DNA from: Chrysomallon squamiferum
Taxonomy: Eukaryota > Mollusca > Gastropoda > Neomphalida > Peltospiridae
Assembly (NCBI GenBank): GCA_012295275.1
Contig: CM022668.1
Span: 4,865,591-4,891,600 of the forward strand
Length of the DNA stretch: 26,010 bases
Reading direction: 5' to 3'
Shown here: positions 1 through 10,389 of the stretch, piece by piece
Layout: each line of letters starts with the position of its first letter
Numbering within the stretch: position 1 is the stretch's first letter
Notes under the pieces: generated by a model
Seen by the model: the letters and a program-made list of their open reading frames with translations, nothing else
What the model was told of the DNA's origin: nothing
Database searches by the model: none
Program-made: the position numbers and the translations under genes

Positions 1-1823
1 TACAACAAGTGAGTTTTTCTTTTCTTTTAATAATTTTGCCTGCATTCCTACATAAATACATGCACTCTATTTAAACATAAACATGCATACATATACATAT
101 ATAAATTATATATACTTACATACAAACGTAAATTCATGGATTTCTACTTAAACTAATGCATAATAAATCAGTTTTATCGCACTTAGATTTGAGAACATAA
201 AATAATGTTGTTTATAATTTGCAAAACACTAAAAGTTGGAAAAGTTTCTTAAAATTCAGACTTATTTCTGGTGTAATTTATTTCTCTGTTATATACGAAT
301 AAGTTTGTTTTCTGTTTTGTTATTTTAATAATTTTCTCTGTATTTCTACATACAGTGTATTTAAACATAAACATGATACATATACATACAAACATACATA
401 CATATATACATACACACAAACGTGCATCATTCATTTGTACATGAAATGATGCATAATAAATCAGTTTTATCACACTTACATTTCACAGTATAAAATAATA
501 GTGTTTACAAGACGAAAACACCAAAAGTATATTTTATTCATTGGAAAACTTTGTTAAAACTCTGAATTGTTTCTGATGTATTTTATTTTTCTTATATTGT
601 AGCACCTACAACGAGTAAGTTTGTTTTTTGTTTTGTTATTTTAATCATTTTCTCTGTATTTCTACATACAGTGTATTTAAACATGAACATGATACATATA
701 CATAAAAACGTGCATCATTCATTTGTACATGAAATGATGCATAATAAATCAGTTTTATCACACTTACATTTCACAGTATAAAATAATAGTGTTTAGAAGA
801 TGAAAACACCAAAAATATATTTTATTCATTGGAAAACATTCTAAAAACTCAGAATTGTTTCTGATGTATTTTGTTTTTCTTATATTGTAGCACCTACAAC
901 GAGTAAGTTTGTTTTTTGTTTTGTTATTTTAATAATTTTCTATGTATTTCTATATACATACATACAGTGGATTTAAACGTCAACATTCATACATATCCAT
1001 ACAAATATACATATACATATACACAAAAGTGCATGCATGCATTTGTACATAAACTAATGCATAATAAATCGGTTTTATCATACTTACATTTGAGAACATA
1101 ACAGTGTTTATAGTATGCGAAACACTAAAATTATATTTTATTCATTGGAAAAGTTTCTTAAAATTCAGACTTATTGCTGGTGTATTTTATTTTTCTCTTC
1201 TATTGTAGCACCTACAACAAGTGAGTTTTTCTTTTCTTTTAATAATTTTGCCTGCATTCCTACGTAAATACATACACTATATTTAAACATAATTATGCAT
1301 ATATATACATACATACATGCAAACAGAAGTACATTCATTGAATTGTACATAAGCTTATTATGAAACTAAAATACTGAAGCACCTTCAACAAGTGCATTTT
1401 ATCGCCCTTATATTTGACATTGTAAAAATATTGTGTATATAATGTGTAAAATGTTTTTCTTGAAATTGAAACTTACACAAATTGTGATGTATTTCTTCTC
1501 TTTTTCTGAAGCTCCTACAACAAGTACGTTTTCTTTCTTAATTAATTTAAAACATGCCTATAGCCTATATTCGTATAAACATGTATACCTATATACAGAT
1601 GTACACAAATTATATACATACATACGATTGAAAACAAAATAATGGCAGATGAATAATTTTCATGACTATATTTGATCGTTCTAACTATATCAAATATCAC
1701 CATATACATAAAGTATTAACAGTAAAAGAAGTTTTGATCTGCTAAAAATATCGTTGTAAAATGTTAAATTTGAAAACAAAATTATGTATTTTCTTTTTCT
1801 GTTTGTTTAAGCGCCTACAGCAA
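1..1823 (+). repeat. Tandem array of about 300-bp units, each carrying one 12-nt microexon
   Basis: Microexon ends fall at 8, about 300 (degenerate), 614, 902, 1220, 1523 and 1823, a spacing of roughly 290-320 bp. Each unit repeats the same landmarks: a donor followed by a T-rich stretch, ATTTAAACATAAACATG-like sequence, CATTTGTACAT, ATGCATAATAAATC, TTTTATCGCACTTACATTTGA, a CATTGGAAAA stretch, then the acceptor TATTGTAG. The unit near 291-306 has lost its acceptor and most of the exon and its donor reads ATAAG, so it is a dead copy. The array therefore grew by segmental duplication of intron plus exon. It continues upstream of the window. Confidence 0.85.
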
Positions 1824-2381
1824 GTAAGTTTTTTAATTATTAATTTATCGTCTGCATTCATTTACAGATACACGCACACATATGTATATAGCTACATAAA
1901 TATATTTGATATAAAAATATAAATATACAATATATAGGACGTGATAAGCATTAAGTTATGTTATTAAGTTAAATCTTTTAATTTTACTTTTTAAATTATT
2001 ATTACTATTATTATTATTTAAAATTTCATTTGTTGATTCGTCCCCAAGGATTCAAAAGACAAGGTAAATAAGTACAGCTCCAATGCTGGTACCGTCCAGA
2101 CATGTTGACCAAAACTCACCATTCCAGTATTAAAGTAAACTAGCCAACAGAATCCCCCACTCTACCAAATTGTATATTTTATAAATATCAACACAGATGT
2201 CTCATAAAACGTGAAATCATTAAAAATAATAATAAACTTATTTAATTTCTCTTTTGCATTGAAGATGCTCCAAAGCGTCAGTTTTTAATTATTATTATTT
2301 TTTCACTACATTGCTATTTAGACACAGATACATCTGTACACATATACGTATCTACATATACACCACATATTTGGAAACATA

Positions 2382-2431
<50 letters not shown>

Positions 2432-3100
2432 CACACACACCTACTGAATATGTATATTTTTACTTGCTTTGGAAAAATATCAGTAATATCAAGTGGCCGA
2501 CACAGAAATTAGTTTTATTATCTAAAATAGCGTTGAATAAAACGTAATTATATTTGTCCTTTATTTTATTTCGCTTTTGCATTGAATATACTCAATTGCT
2601 ATGCGTTTAGTTATTAATCTATATAAATAATTCAAATACAGAAACATACTTTGTTCTCCTGCACCAGTACATTCCCGAGTACTATCTATAAGCGGAGTCT
2701 AATCAGACGTACATAATTCAGAGAATATTCAGAGAATCCTAAAATACCTAAATGCCAATAAACTGATGCATAATGATTTTTTTTTCTTCATGGTGTCATT
2801 GATGTACCTACTATATGATACATAGCATATGTCACATTAAAAATAAATTGTCATGTTGATTAATGTTTATACGTATGTTGGTAAATAGTTTACACATATA
2901 ATGGTAAAAGTTTTACACATATGATACTAAATGTTTTACACCTATGTTGATTAATGTTTATACGTATGTTGGTAAATAGTTTACACATATGATGGTAAAT
3001 GTTTTACTCATATGATACTAAACGTTTTACACCAATGTTGATTAATGTTTTATAGCTATGTTGGTAAAGTTTACACATATGTTGATAAATCTTTATAATA

Positions 3101-3131
<31 letters not shown>

Positions 3132-3782
3132 GTGTATGAGTATAAATATTTAGTATAATCAATTCTTTCGTGTAATGATGTATAATCGCGAATACTTACT
3201 TTCTTGCTTTTCAGAGTGTAGATTCAAATGCCGTCCGAAAGTTATTTGTGCCCTCTACCATGGTCAATTAGTGAACGGAAGCTGCCTCACGCCCTATCAT
3301 TTCTGTTGTAAAAGTTAGTCGACGTATCAGTCATTTTTCATTACGTCTCTCTCAGATTTACTGGTGTCTCTTTTTTTTTTCTTTTCCTTTTTTTAACAGA
3401 TTCTCCAATTTTATTTGTTTTGTGTGTGTCGGAGAATATATCTGTGTATTTTTATTTGTATATGTATATACAGTATGTTAATATTCATGTATGCATTGGG
3501 TGTATGTGTCTGTATGAATGTGGATGTAGGTGTGTATGTGTCTATACGGGTGTAGTGTAAGTTTTTGAGTTATTTTTGTGCATATTTTTATGCTTGATTG
3601 TCTGACTTTGTATGTAGGTATTTATTTTCCCCTCTCTATCTATCTATCAGTCTGTCTGTCTGTCTGTCCGCTATCTCTCTGTGTAATTATCTATAGATAA
3701 TTATATCTATATCATTCTACATGTAACATACACTCACACACAAACATATGTAAGTATAGATATTGTGTTTGTGTGTATGGAA

Positions 3783-3827
<45 letters not shown>

Positions 3828-4141
3828 TTCATTTATATATATATATAAACACACACACACACACACCAACAACAAGAGAGTATTATTTTTTACAATAATT
3901 TTCTCCGTATTAAACATAAACATGCATAAATGTACATATAAACATGCATAAATATACATACAAATATACATACATACATACATGTCCATTCACCTGCCTA
4001 CATTCTACGTTCTACCTACATGTCCATCCATTCATCTATCTCTATCGCGATAGAAATATCATTTTATAATAATAATGAGGGTTTTTCTTCTTTCTTCTTT
4101 CTTTTATTTTATAAAGTTTACTTTCTTCTGTTTTAGTGTGA
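1..4141 (+). CDS. Gene A, 3' part: secreted six-Cys protein with microexon-coded TPTT linker (5' end outside window)
   Basis: Seen: 12-nt exons with AG/GT borders at 603-614, 891-902, 1209-1220, 1512-1523 and 1812-1823, the tail of another at 1-8, and weaker candidates at 1380-1391 (donor gtgcat) and 2265-2276 (donor gtcagt). All start and end in phase 1, so joined copies read Thr-Pro-Thr-Thr repeatedly, with one Thr-Pro-Thr-Ala and one Asn-Ala-Pro-Lys variant. They lead to a six-Cys exon at 3215-3313 and a terminal exon at 4137 that gives Met then TGA (4139-4141). Signal and coiled-coil exons must lie upstream of the window. A Thr/Pro linker of this kind is typically O-glycosylated and extended (family knowledge, not shown here). 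Which microexons are used cannot be read from DNA. Function unknown. Confidence 0.65.
2385..2440. repeat. (AC)n/(AT)n microsatellite
   Basis: An alternating AC tract followed by an AT tract and a second short AC tract in the intron before the gene A six-Cys exon. The sequence around 2540-2640 repeats 2221-2330 (TTTTGCATTGAA, then a GTTTAGTTATTA-like stretch) but its would-be microexon has lost the acceptor. Confidence 0.8.
2852..3093 (+). repeat. Minisatellite of about 91 bp, 2.7 copies
   Basis: Units begin at about 2852, 2943 and 3033. Each starts with a TGTTGATTAATGTTTATA-like segment and contains four shorter subrepeats of about 23 bp ending in TTTACACAYATG-like text. The third copy is truncated and runs into a poly-T stretch (about 3100-3123). 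It lies in the last large intron of gene A. Confidence 0.85.
3215..3313 (+). CDS. Gene A six-cysteine (CLIP-like) exon
   Basis: Acceptor TTTTCAG ends at 3214 and donor GTTAGT starts at 3314. The exon is 99 nt, phase 1 at both ends. Its 33 codons give six Cys spaced C-x3-C-x5-C-x11-C-x6-CC. The x5 and x6 spacings and the closing Cys-Cys are shared with every other copy in the window. The first loop is short (3 against 8-9 residues) and the surface is basic (Arg/Lys) where the others are acidic, making this the most divergent paralog. The spacing and VCC-like end recall the disulfide-knot CLIP fold; this is an inference from spacing alone. Confidence 0.75.
3785..3990. repeat. (AT)n/(AC)n tract followed by a decayed microexon unit
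   Basis: An (AT)n run at about 3785-3821 and (AC)n at about 3850-3866 are followed by ACAACAAGAGAGTATT, which resembles a microexon end whose donor has drifted. The downstream TAATTTTCTCCGTATTA is shared with 9670-9700. The stretch is a degenerate copy of the 300-bp unit. Confidence 0.55.
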
Positions 4142-4212
4142 AACCCGACAGCGGAGAACTATCCGGATCAACGATAGAGAAAAAAAAAGTTTTACTTTAT
4201 ATTATTACTAGT

Positions 4213-4218
4213 AATAAA
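4213..4218 (+). terminator. Candidate polyadenylation signal of gene A
   Basis: AATAAA about 70 nt after the TGA of the terminal exon, the first such hexamer downstream. The surrounding text is duplicated at 10220-10300. Confidence 0.5.
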
Positions 4219-4380
4219 ATATATCTTCATCAGCGATAATTGTATTTACTTTTATTACTGTTAAATTGTTGACGTTTACGGTCATTATTAATAATTATAT
4301 CTTAAGATATTTTTATTTTATGGGTTTTTTTTAATTTCTGAAACTTCTGTAAGCTAGGACATACATAATAAATGTGCAAT

Positions 4381-4562
4381 GTTAGTAGTAATAGTAGTAG
4401 TAGTAGCAGTAGTAGTAGTAGTAGAAATAATACCAGTAGTAGAAGTAGTAGTAGCTATAATAGTAGCAGTAGTAGTATGAATAGTGGTGGCGCTGAAAGT
4501 GGTGCTGCTGTTGGTGCTGCTAGTAGTAGTAGTAGTAGTAGTAGTAGAAGTAGTGGCAACAG
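4381..4562. repeat. Imperfect (AGT)n trinucleotide region downstream of gene A
   Basis: Imperfect AGT/GTR repeats that give a false Ser-rich open frame on one strand and a Leu-rich one on the other. Related AGT-rich blocks lie at 10390-10615 and 22220-22310, in each case downstream of a gene copy, so the repeat travelled with the 3' flank during duplication. Confidence 0.85.
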
Positions 4563-4591
4563 CAGCACCAGTGTGATAAACGTCACTAACA

Positions 4592-4604
4592 GCGCCATCT
4601 GGCG
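4592..4604 (-). promoter_or_regulatory. CTCF-like site, copy 1
   Basis: GCGCCATCTGGCG; its complement contains CCAGATGGCGC, close to the core bound by bilaterian CTCF (Drosophila core AGRTGGCGC). The site is preserved exactly in the duplicated copy at 10644-10656 although the AGT repeats beside it have diverged. The binding role is inferred. Confidence 0.4.
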
Positions 4605-4629
4605 AGATACCGCCCAGGCTACATCCTGA

Positions 4630-5310
4630 CAGTTGTTACTTGATTTCGTTTTCATGCCGGCCTATCATTATTATTAATGAAATATGACCGTGAAATGATG
4701 ACCAGAAGACATTTTAAAACAAATCAGTCCGCAATATAAACGATGACGTCACGAGTCACGAATAGTGGCGACTCTCTGATATTTTTTAAACTGAACACTT
4801 TTGTTAAATTTTGTTTTTATTTTCGTGACGTGTAGAATAACATCTCGTTTTCAGAGCTCAGAATGAAAAGACGTCATTAACAGTTTGATATTAAGTCCAA
4901 GCGTATAGTCCATGAGTGTACGATGACGTCATTACGGCATTTTTAAACCGTAAAATGGCGATTGCCAAATATTTTGTAAGAGTATAATTTTATTATAAAA
5001 CTTTGTTATCAGAGATGATGAGGTACGAAAAATAGAAGTGATAAAAATTTGGAAATATAAATAATTTTGTTAGATGATTTGTTCATAACTTTGCATCTAT
5101 ACACTTTAAAAATATTAAAAATATACATTTTACAATTTGATAAAATCGATGATAAGCGTGGATAAATTTATTTTTTGTTTTTATTTCAATGTAATATAAT
5201 ATAACATAACATAACATAATATAATATAACATAACATAATATAACATAATATAATTAATTTATTTTGTTTCTTCGTTTGTTTATTTATGTTCTTTTTAAA
5301 TATATATTCA
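4630..5310. other. Intergenic region between convergent genes A and B, with two CRE-type sites
   Basis: No gene is visible. Two perfect TGACGTCA octamers lie at 4744-4751 and 4924-4931, with further GACGTCAT-like text near 4870. A (TATAAC/TATAAT)n tract covers about 5190-5256. Genes A (+) and B (-) both end here, so any regulatory use of the CRE sites is uncertain. Confidence 0.5.
5259..5264 (-). terminator. Candidate polyadenylation signal of gene B
   Basis: AATAAA on the minus strand about 55 nt past the TAA of the gene B terminal exon. Confidence 0.45.
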
Positions 5311-5319
5311 GTAGCCTGA

Positions 5320-6262
5320 TTAGCGGTCCTGGTCTGAAAAAGAAACACTGGAATTAGAAAGTTTAATTAGATGTCTGACATTAAGTTCAGTCACTTCAGT
5401 AGCAAAACTGAAGGAACACTTGAAACAATTGACGTAACTGAGTATAAACAACTGAGTATAATTATTAACATAAAGTAAAATAAAGTCTGATATGGTTTTG
5501 GCGAATCACATAAACAAAACCTAGAGATTTTAGAAATACGAACTGCTTTAATTTCATACAAGGGGAAATAAAGAACATTTTGAAATGGAAACAGTTTGAT
5601 TCTAGGAGAAGAAGAGTTCAGCGGACGTGAAAGGAAACATGTCACCATCCAATCAGGACTTACCAAAGCAGCACACGTGAGTTGGATCCGTGCAGGTGTA
5701 ACCGTTAGCTGGAGTACCTTCAGTGACTAGACACAATTGAGTGGTGGTACATTCTGAGGCTGTTGGATAATCCTCGCATTCTGAAAGGAAAATTAACAAG
5801 AAATTAGGTTTCATCAGTGTGCCATCAGAACACAGTTCTTTATGTTCTAATGAATGTGCGTGTGTGTGTGTCGTTGTCTATTTTTATTACGTATATTTAT
5901 GTCTGTCTGTCTGTATTTATGTATGTATATATGTATGTATGTATGTATGTATGTAAGTATGTATGTATGTATATGTGTATTTTAGTACTGAATATTCTAC
6001 ATTTTATGTAATATATCTGCTTGTAATACAAAGTGTAATAACAATCCCACAAACCCCGTCAGACGCCATTCTTTTTAGACTGCTCCACCACTATAACTAC
6101 TTTTGTTGCTACAACTACTACCACTGATGCTATATAGCTAACATAGCTCCACTACAACCACTATCAGAATTCTACTACTATTCCTACTATAACTAAATTT
6201 ATTATTTATTTATTTATTTATTATAAGTGTGCGTGTGTGTTTGTGTCTGTTTGTGTGTGTAT

Positions 6263-6301
<39 letters not shown>

Positions 6302-8488
6302 GGGTTCAAAAGTTTATGAGTGATGGTAAGTAACAGCGTCAGTCAGATGAATAATAAATAAATGAAATTATAAAAAACAATAACACTTACTTGGAGACGC
6401 TTTGATCGAAGAAAGTATATATTTGTTTGCATGTACGTACGTATGTATGTATGATACTATGGATAAGAGAATATCTTTATGTGCATGCACTGATCTAAAT
6501 ATATAGGCATGTTTCATGTATTGTTTATGGAGAAATTAAATTAAGAAAATATGAATGATATCTTACCTGGAAGAGGAACTTCAAAGGAAAAACGAAATAT
6601 ATATATATATATATATATATTATTTCAATATATTAGGGAGAAGATGAATATTTTTAATGTGTGTGTGTTCATTTATCTATCTATCTATATAAATAGTTAT
6701 TATAGATGCAGTTATTAAACGTTTCATAGACTGACAAAAATGCGGCAAGTTTAAAATATTTCGAAAATTATTTGATCTCTCCTTACTTCGAAAATTATTT
6801 GATCTTAGAGCATTACACGTGATGTTGCTGAAGAGAAGTTGTACGGACGTAAAAGAAGACACAAGCATTATCCAATCAGTTAACATGGACTTACTATAGC
6901 AGCACACGTGAGCTGGATCCTCACATCTGTATTCTTCAGTAGTAAATTGAGACAGAGTCATACACTCTGCCCCTATCACACACTGGGGAGATGGGCTTTC
7001 ATGATTGACACAATCCAAAAGGAATATCAGAGAGGATAAAAAGAAAAATCGTTAAAGTAGAAAGATATGGTCTCTCTCAATAATCAATAATAAGACTTAC
7101 TTGGAGACGCTATGAGCGAAAGATAGAAACATCTATGTATGTATGTATGTATGTATGTATGTATGTATGTATGTATGTATGTATGTATGTATGTATGTAT
7201 GTATGAAATGAGTATCTGTTTATATAAATGCACTGATCTAAATATCTGGATGTGTTTCATGCATTTTTTTTTTCTATGGAGAATATAAATTAAGAAAATA
7301 TCTTGATATCTTACCTGGAAGAGGAGCTTCAAAGGAAAAAAAGAAGAATATATATTTTAAAACTACAAACAAAAGCGTACAGTGGTTTATTCAAATCCAC
7401 TTCTAGATTAATACAATAGATAGCTGAGCCTACTCAAAATTATTTAGAAGGTATCCTTTCTCAAAATACACAAAGAAATACAAAGCATCCAACATTTCAT
7501 GAAAAACAAAACTTATCCTTTGAAAACATTATAAAACATTTTTAAATCTTTACTGAAAACGGTCGTAAATCCTTCCAGTACAGTTACGATGCTAAATAAT
7601 CAAAATAAATAACTGACATATCCAAGTGGATTTTTGCTTGCTTCGTTTGAAACCGATACAAACACACAAAATTTCGGCTGAAACATTTACCCGTAAATCC
7701 GTTGATTCATTTCTCATTTAAATTCAAAGATGTTACGTTTTTACTTAATTCAAATTATTCTATAAAGCTTTCAGATGGTTTCTCTGTATCTGGGTTTTCT
7801 TCAAATGTTCTCTAAAGAGAAAATGTATCAGCATCGACGTTTGTATTTGTAAATATGGAATCTGCATCAGATATGTTAAATAAAACAGCATCTGTATTTT
7901 TAACAAAACTATCGTGTCTGTTTCCAAATGTATTGAAAAATGTGTATATGTACGAGTTATGTATATTAGTGAATGTGTGTTTGTGTCAATGTAATATATG
8001 GTAATATGCGTTATGTATCAGATATATCTGGATGTATTTCATGTATTTTTTTTATAGACAAAACAAATTGTCAAAAATAATGTTTGATATCTTACTTTCT
8101 GAAATAAAGAAAAAATACAAAAAGTAATCATATTAATACATCAGTTAGAAAAAAAGAAGAATATTATTAATGTACATACGTACGTAAGTATGTATCTAAA
8201 TATATACATAGTGTGTATATGTATGTAGGTATGTGTATGTATGTGTAAGAGAGGTCAACAGAGAGTAAAAGAGACGTAAATGAAATATGGACAGGTAAAT
8301 ACAGAATGAGAGAGATGATGAAAGACAGAGAGAAAGAGATTTATATATAGATAGAGAGACAGATAGATAAACAGACAGATAGAGACAGAGATATATACAG
8401 ATACAGTTGTAATTTTTTCTTACGAAGTGCTTCGCAATCGTCCAACTGTTTTTTCAGACAGTCAATTTTGACTAGCATGTTTTGAGTT
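5320..8488 (-). CDS. Gene B: secreted six-Cys family member, first exon missing locally
   Basis: Exons in transcript order: 8424-8488 (65 nt, encodes KTQNMLVKIDCLKKQLDDCE then Ala-Leu), 7315-7326 (Ala-Pro-Leu-Pro), 7101-7109 (Ala-Ser-Pro), six-Cys exon B1 6895-7014 (acceptor broken), 6567-6578 (Val-Pro-Leu-Pro), 6391-6399 (Ala-Ser-Pro), six-Cys exon B2 5664-5780, and terminal 5320-5333 (Asp-Gln-Asp-Arg-TAA). Exon 2 needs an upstream exon ending in phase 2. None is visible between 8.5 and 11.4 kb, where homology to the L/R arms stops near 8630. The signal exon of gene L (14346-14461) has the right phase. With it and without B1 the exons sum to 354 nt and stay open. The long helix-like second exon suggests oligomerisation. 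Function unknown. Confidence 0.65.
5664..5780 (-). CDS. Gene B six-cysteine exon B2
   Basis: Acceptor CCTTTCAG and donor GTAAGT are both intact. It is 117 nt, phase 1-1. Cys spacing is C-x8-C-x5-C-x12-C-x6-CC, with the conserved end TCTDPTHVCC. It is one codon shorter in loop 1 than copies B1, L and R. A conserved intronic block (5621-5640) follows the donor. The CLIP-like assignment rests on spacing only. Confidence 0.75.
6030..6076 (-). repeat. SINE-like fragment in a gene B intron
   Basis: The reverse complement of CAAAGTGTAATAACAATCCC plus ACAAACCCCGTCAGACGCC matches the 3' half of the repeats at 12547-12625 and 20101-20180. The B-box half is absent here. Confidence 0.6.
6391..6578 (-). 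CDS. Microexon pair of gene B, module 2 (12 nt and 9 nt)
   Basis: 6567-6578 (12 nt, acceptor TTTGAAG, donor GTAAGA) and 6391-6399 (9 nt, acceptor ATCAAAG, donor GTAAGT) are both phase 1 and encode Val-Pro-Leu-Pro and Ala-Ser-Pro. Their order, sequence and flanks match the pair at 7315-7326 and 7101-7109, showing tandem duplication of the module. Confidence 0.7.
6895..7014 (-). pseudogene. Six-cysteine exon B1 with a destroyed splice acceptor
   Basis: 120 nt with all six Cys in register (C-x9-C-x5-C-x12-C-x6-CC) and donor GTAAGT intact. The base pair before the exon reads GG (complement of CC at 7015-7016) where the homologous exons have AG. The coding part has no stop or frameshift, so the loss looks recent, or the base is a sequencing or allelic difference. 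If unused, gene B makes a single-domain protein. If spliced, it would make a two-domain protein with a linker between the domains. Confidence 0.6.
7101..7326 (-). CDS. Microexon pair of gene B, module 1 (12 nt and 9 nt)
   Basis: 7315-7326 encodes Ala-Pro-Leu-Pro (acceptor TTTGAAG, donor GTAAGA) and 7101-7109 encodes Ala-Ser-Pro (acceptor CTCATAG, donor GTAAGT). Both are phase-1 symmetric. The intron between them carries a long (GTAT)n run. Confidence 0.7.
7135..7204. repeat. (GTAT)n microsatellite
   Basis: A nearly perfect tetranucleotide run in the intron between the two module-1 microexons. A shorter relative lies at about 5912-5970 and a remnant near 6433-6450, the equivalent position of module 2. 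Confidence 0.9.
7330..8420 (-). other. Large intron of gene B with a collapsed microexon
   Basis: No long coding sequence. At 8091-8104 (minus) the text TTTCAG-AAA-GTAAGATATC aligns with the gene R microexon at 19519-19530 and its flanks, but the central 9 nt are missing, leaving only three bases between acceptor and donor. The rest is AT-rich intron with GA-rich and (GTAT) tracts near 8160-8400. Confidence 0.55.
8424..8488 (-). CDS. Gene B exon 2, amphipathic helix with two Cys
   Basis: 65 nt with acceptor CTTTCAG and donor GTAAGA. It enters in phase 2 and leaves in phase 1, so it cannot be skipped without a frameshift. Hydrophobic residues fall at heptad-like spacing and the Cys pair is C-x7-C, which fits a short secreted coiled coil with possible interchain disulfides (inference). 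It is nearly identical to R exon 2 (18854-18918), which has the same length. Confidence 0.8.
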
Positions 8489-8619
8489 CTGAAAGACAAA
8501 AACAGTTTTTTAACTGATAAATATTTTATATTACACGTGTCAGTTATTGCTTTTCAGGAAAGAAAACTTCTCATACAATTTACATTATTTTACTTTAGGA
8601 AAAGCTTAGATTAGAAACA

Positions 8620-8960
8620 ACTTTTGCAGTGTATCTGTTTTATTTCGTTTCGTTTTTATTTATTTACTGTTTTCTTTCTTTATTTACGTATTTATTTATT
8701 AATTTGTTTGTTTCTTTTACAAATTCTTTATATATTTATTTGTTTATTTGATTTTGTTTTAATTTCAATATTTTATTTATTGTTATTTTATTTACTTTAT
8801 TGTTATTGGTTATGGTCTGTTTATTGTTGTTGTGATAGAGAGACTAATTTTCCTTCTTGTCTGTATGAATCATCCAGACCCACCTTCAGAATTCTGGCAC
8901 TATAAGACAGGTGTTTCCTTTGACGTCCGTCCAGCTAGATGACATAATAATATTTGTAAT
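8620..8960 (+). pseudogene. Decayed family fragment (six-Cys exon start plus following intron)
   Basis: A T-rich block (8640-8850) also found at about 14800-14920 is followed by GAATCATCCAGACCCACCTT and TCAGAAT, resembling the start of the R six-Cys exon. Then comes the intronic motif GTGTTTCCTTTGACGTCCG (8911-8929) that normally follows that exon's donor. No open six-Cys frame remains. Opposite-strand homology to the L/R arms ends near 8630, marking a rearrangement junction. Confidence 0.5.
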
Positions 8961-9040
8961 ATACAAAAGACTAAAAACATATCTCATACATTAGAAAACC
9001 TTCTTTACATTTAGCCTTGTTTCTGTTTTATATTATAGCA

Positions 9041-9809
9041 GGTATAACGAATCTTTTCTTTTTTTTTTTTTTTTTCTTTTTTTTTTTAAAATAATTTTCT
9101 TTGTATTCCCATGTAGATACATACACAGTATTTTAATATAAATATAGATAATATATGCATATATACAAACACACAAACGTACATTCATCTATTTGTACAT
9201 AAACTGATATATAATAAATCAATTTTATCGCACTTACATTTGACGTTATAACATAATTGTGTTTATAATATGCAAAGCACTAAAAATGTATTTTATTTAG
9301 TAGAAAATTTTGTTAAAATTGATGTATTTTATTTCTTTTATATTGTAGCACGTACAATCAGTAAGTTTTTCTTTTCTTTTAATACTTTTTCCGTTGCACT
9401 GTACAGGTAAAGAGAGTATTTAAACATAATCATAGATAAATATACATGCATACATACATACATATATACAAACACACAAATGTACGTTGATGCATTTGTA
9501 CATAAACTGACATTTTAAATTTGACATTTGACAGTATAAAATAATATATAACATGCAAAATACAAAAAAAATATTTTTTTCATTGGAAGCGTTTCTTAAA
9601 ATTCAGAATTGTGTCTGGTGCATTTTATTTTTTTATTTTATATTGTAGCACCTACAACGATTGAGTATTACTTTTTAAAAATAATTTTCTCCGTATTACT
9701 ATGCTGATATATACACAGTATTTAAACATAAACATGGATAAATATACATATAAATAAATATACATACATACATACATACATTATCGCGATAGAAATATCG
9801 ATTTATTGT

Positions 9810-9848
<39 letters not shown>

Positions 9849-9890
9849 TTTTTTGTAAGTTTTCTCTATTCAGTGCCAATCCAAAAACAG
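9041..9890 (+). pseudogene. A-like microexon array, decayed (copy A')
   Basis: Three 300-bp units with microexon positions 9049-9060 (donor lost, reads ATCTTT), 9349-9360 (both splice sites intact, Thr-Arg-Thr-Ile) and 9649-9660 (exon intact, donor GTGAGT changed to TTGAGT). A terminal-exon relative begins at 9874 after TATTCAG, but TGTGA has become TGCCA, removing the stop. No six-Cys exon lies between. The segment lines up with gene A and its 3' flank in the same order, so it is a broken duplicate. Confidence 0.65.
9803..9853. repeat. (TTTA)n microsatellite
   Basis: A tetranucleotide run between the last decayed microexon unit and the lost terminal exon. It sits beside TTATCGCGATAGAAATATCG, which also occurs near 4043-4062 in gene A. 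Confidence 0.85.
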
Positions 9891-9914
9891 GCAGCTGAAA
9901 ACAGATCAGAAAAA

Positions 9915-10150
9915 AATATATATACTGTTATCTGTAATAAAATAAACTTTGAACTACAATAAAATATATATTTACCTATAATAAAATATACTTTTGCCTG
10001 TAACAAAAGAATGTTTTGCTTGTAACAAAATATACTGTTATCTGTAATAAAATATACTCTTACCTATAATAAAATAAACTTTTACTTGTAATAACATAAA
10101 TGTTTACCTGTACAAGAATATACTTTTACCTGTAATAAAATATATGTATG
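9915..10150 (+). repeat. Minisatellite of about 22-25 bp containing AATAAA
   Basis: About ten imperfect units of the type TAATAAAATATACTTTTACC then TG. Most units carry an AATAAA hexamer. Gene A has a single related unit around 4195-4225, which includes its candidate poly(A) signal, so a unit holding a polyadenylation hexamer was amplified in the A' copy. Confidence 0.8.
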
Positions 10151-10389
10151 CATATGCAATAAAACATATTTTTACTTGTGAAAAAAAAAAGACAAGAGAA
10201 AAAAGAAAAACCCCCCCATGATGCTTTTACCTATAATAAAATATATCTTCATCAGCGGTACTTGTATTTGTTTTTATTACTATTAAATTTTTGACGTTTG
10301 CTGTAATTATTAATATATCGTGAGATATCATTATTTTATGTTTTTTCAATTGTTGAAAATTCTGCAATTCTACGACATACATGATTACA

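Noticed and set aside
2048-2071. Possible 15-nt exon between CCCCAAG and GTAAAT
   Set aside because: No similar copy in any other unit; kept only as a weak possibility.
4372-4655. Ser-rich (+) and Leu-rich (-) open frames
   Set aside because: They are (AGT)n repeat translated on both strands; the duplicate at 10.4 kb is broken differently, so there is no selection on frame.
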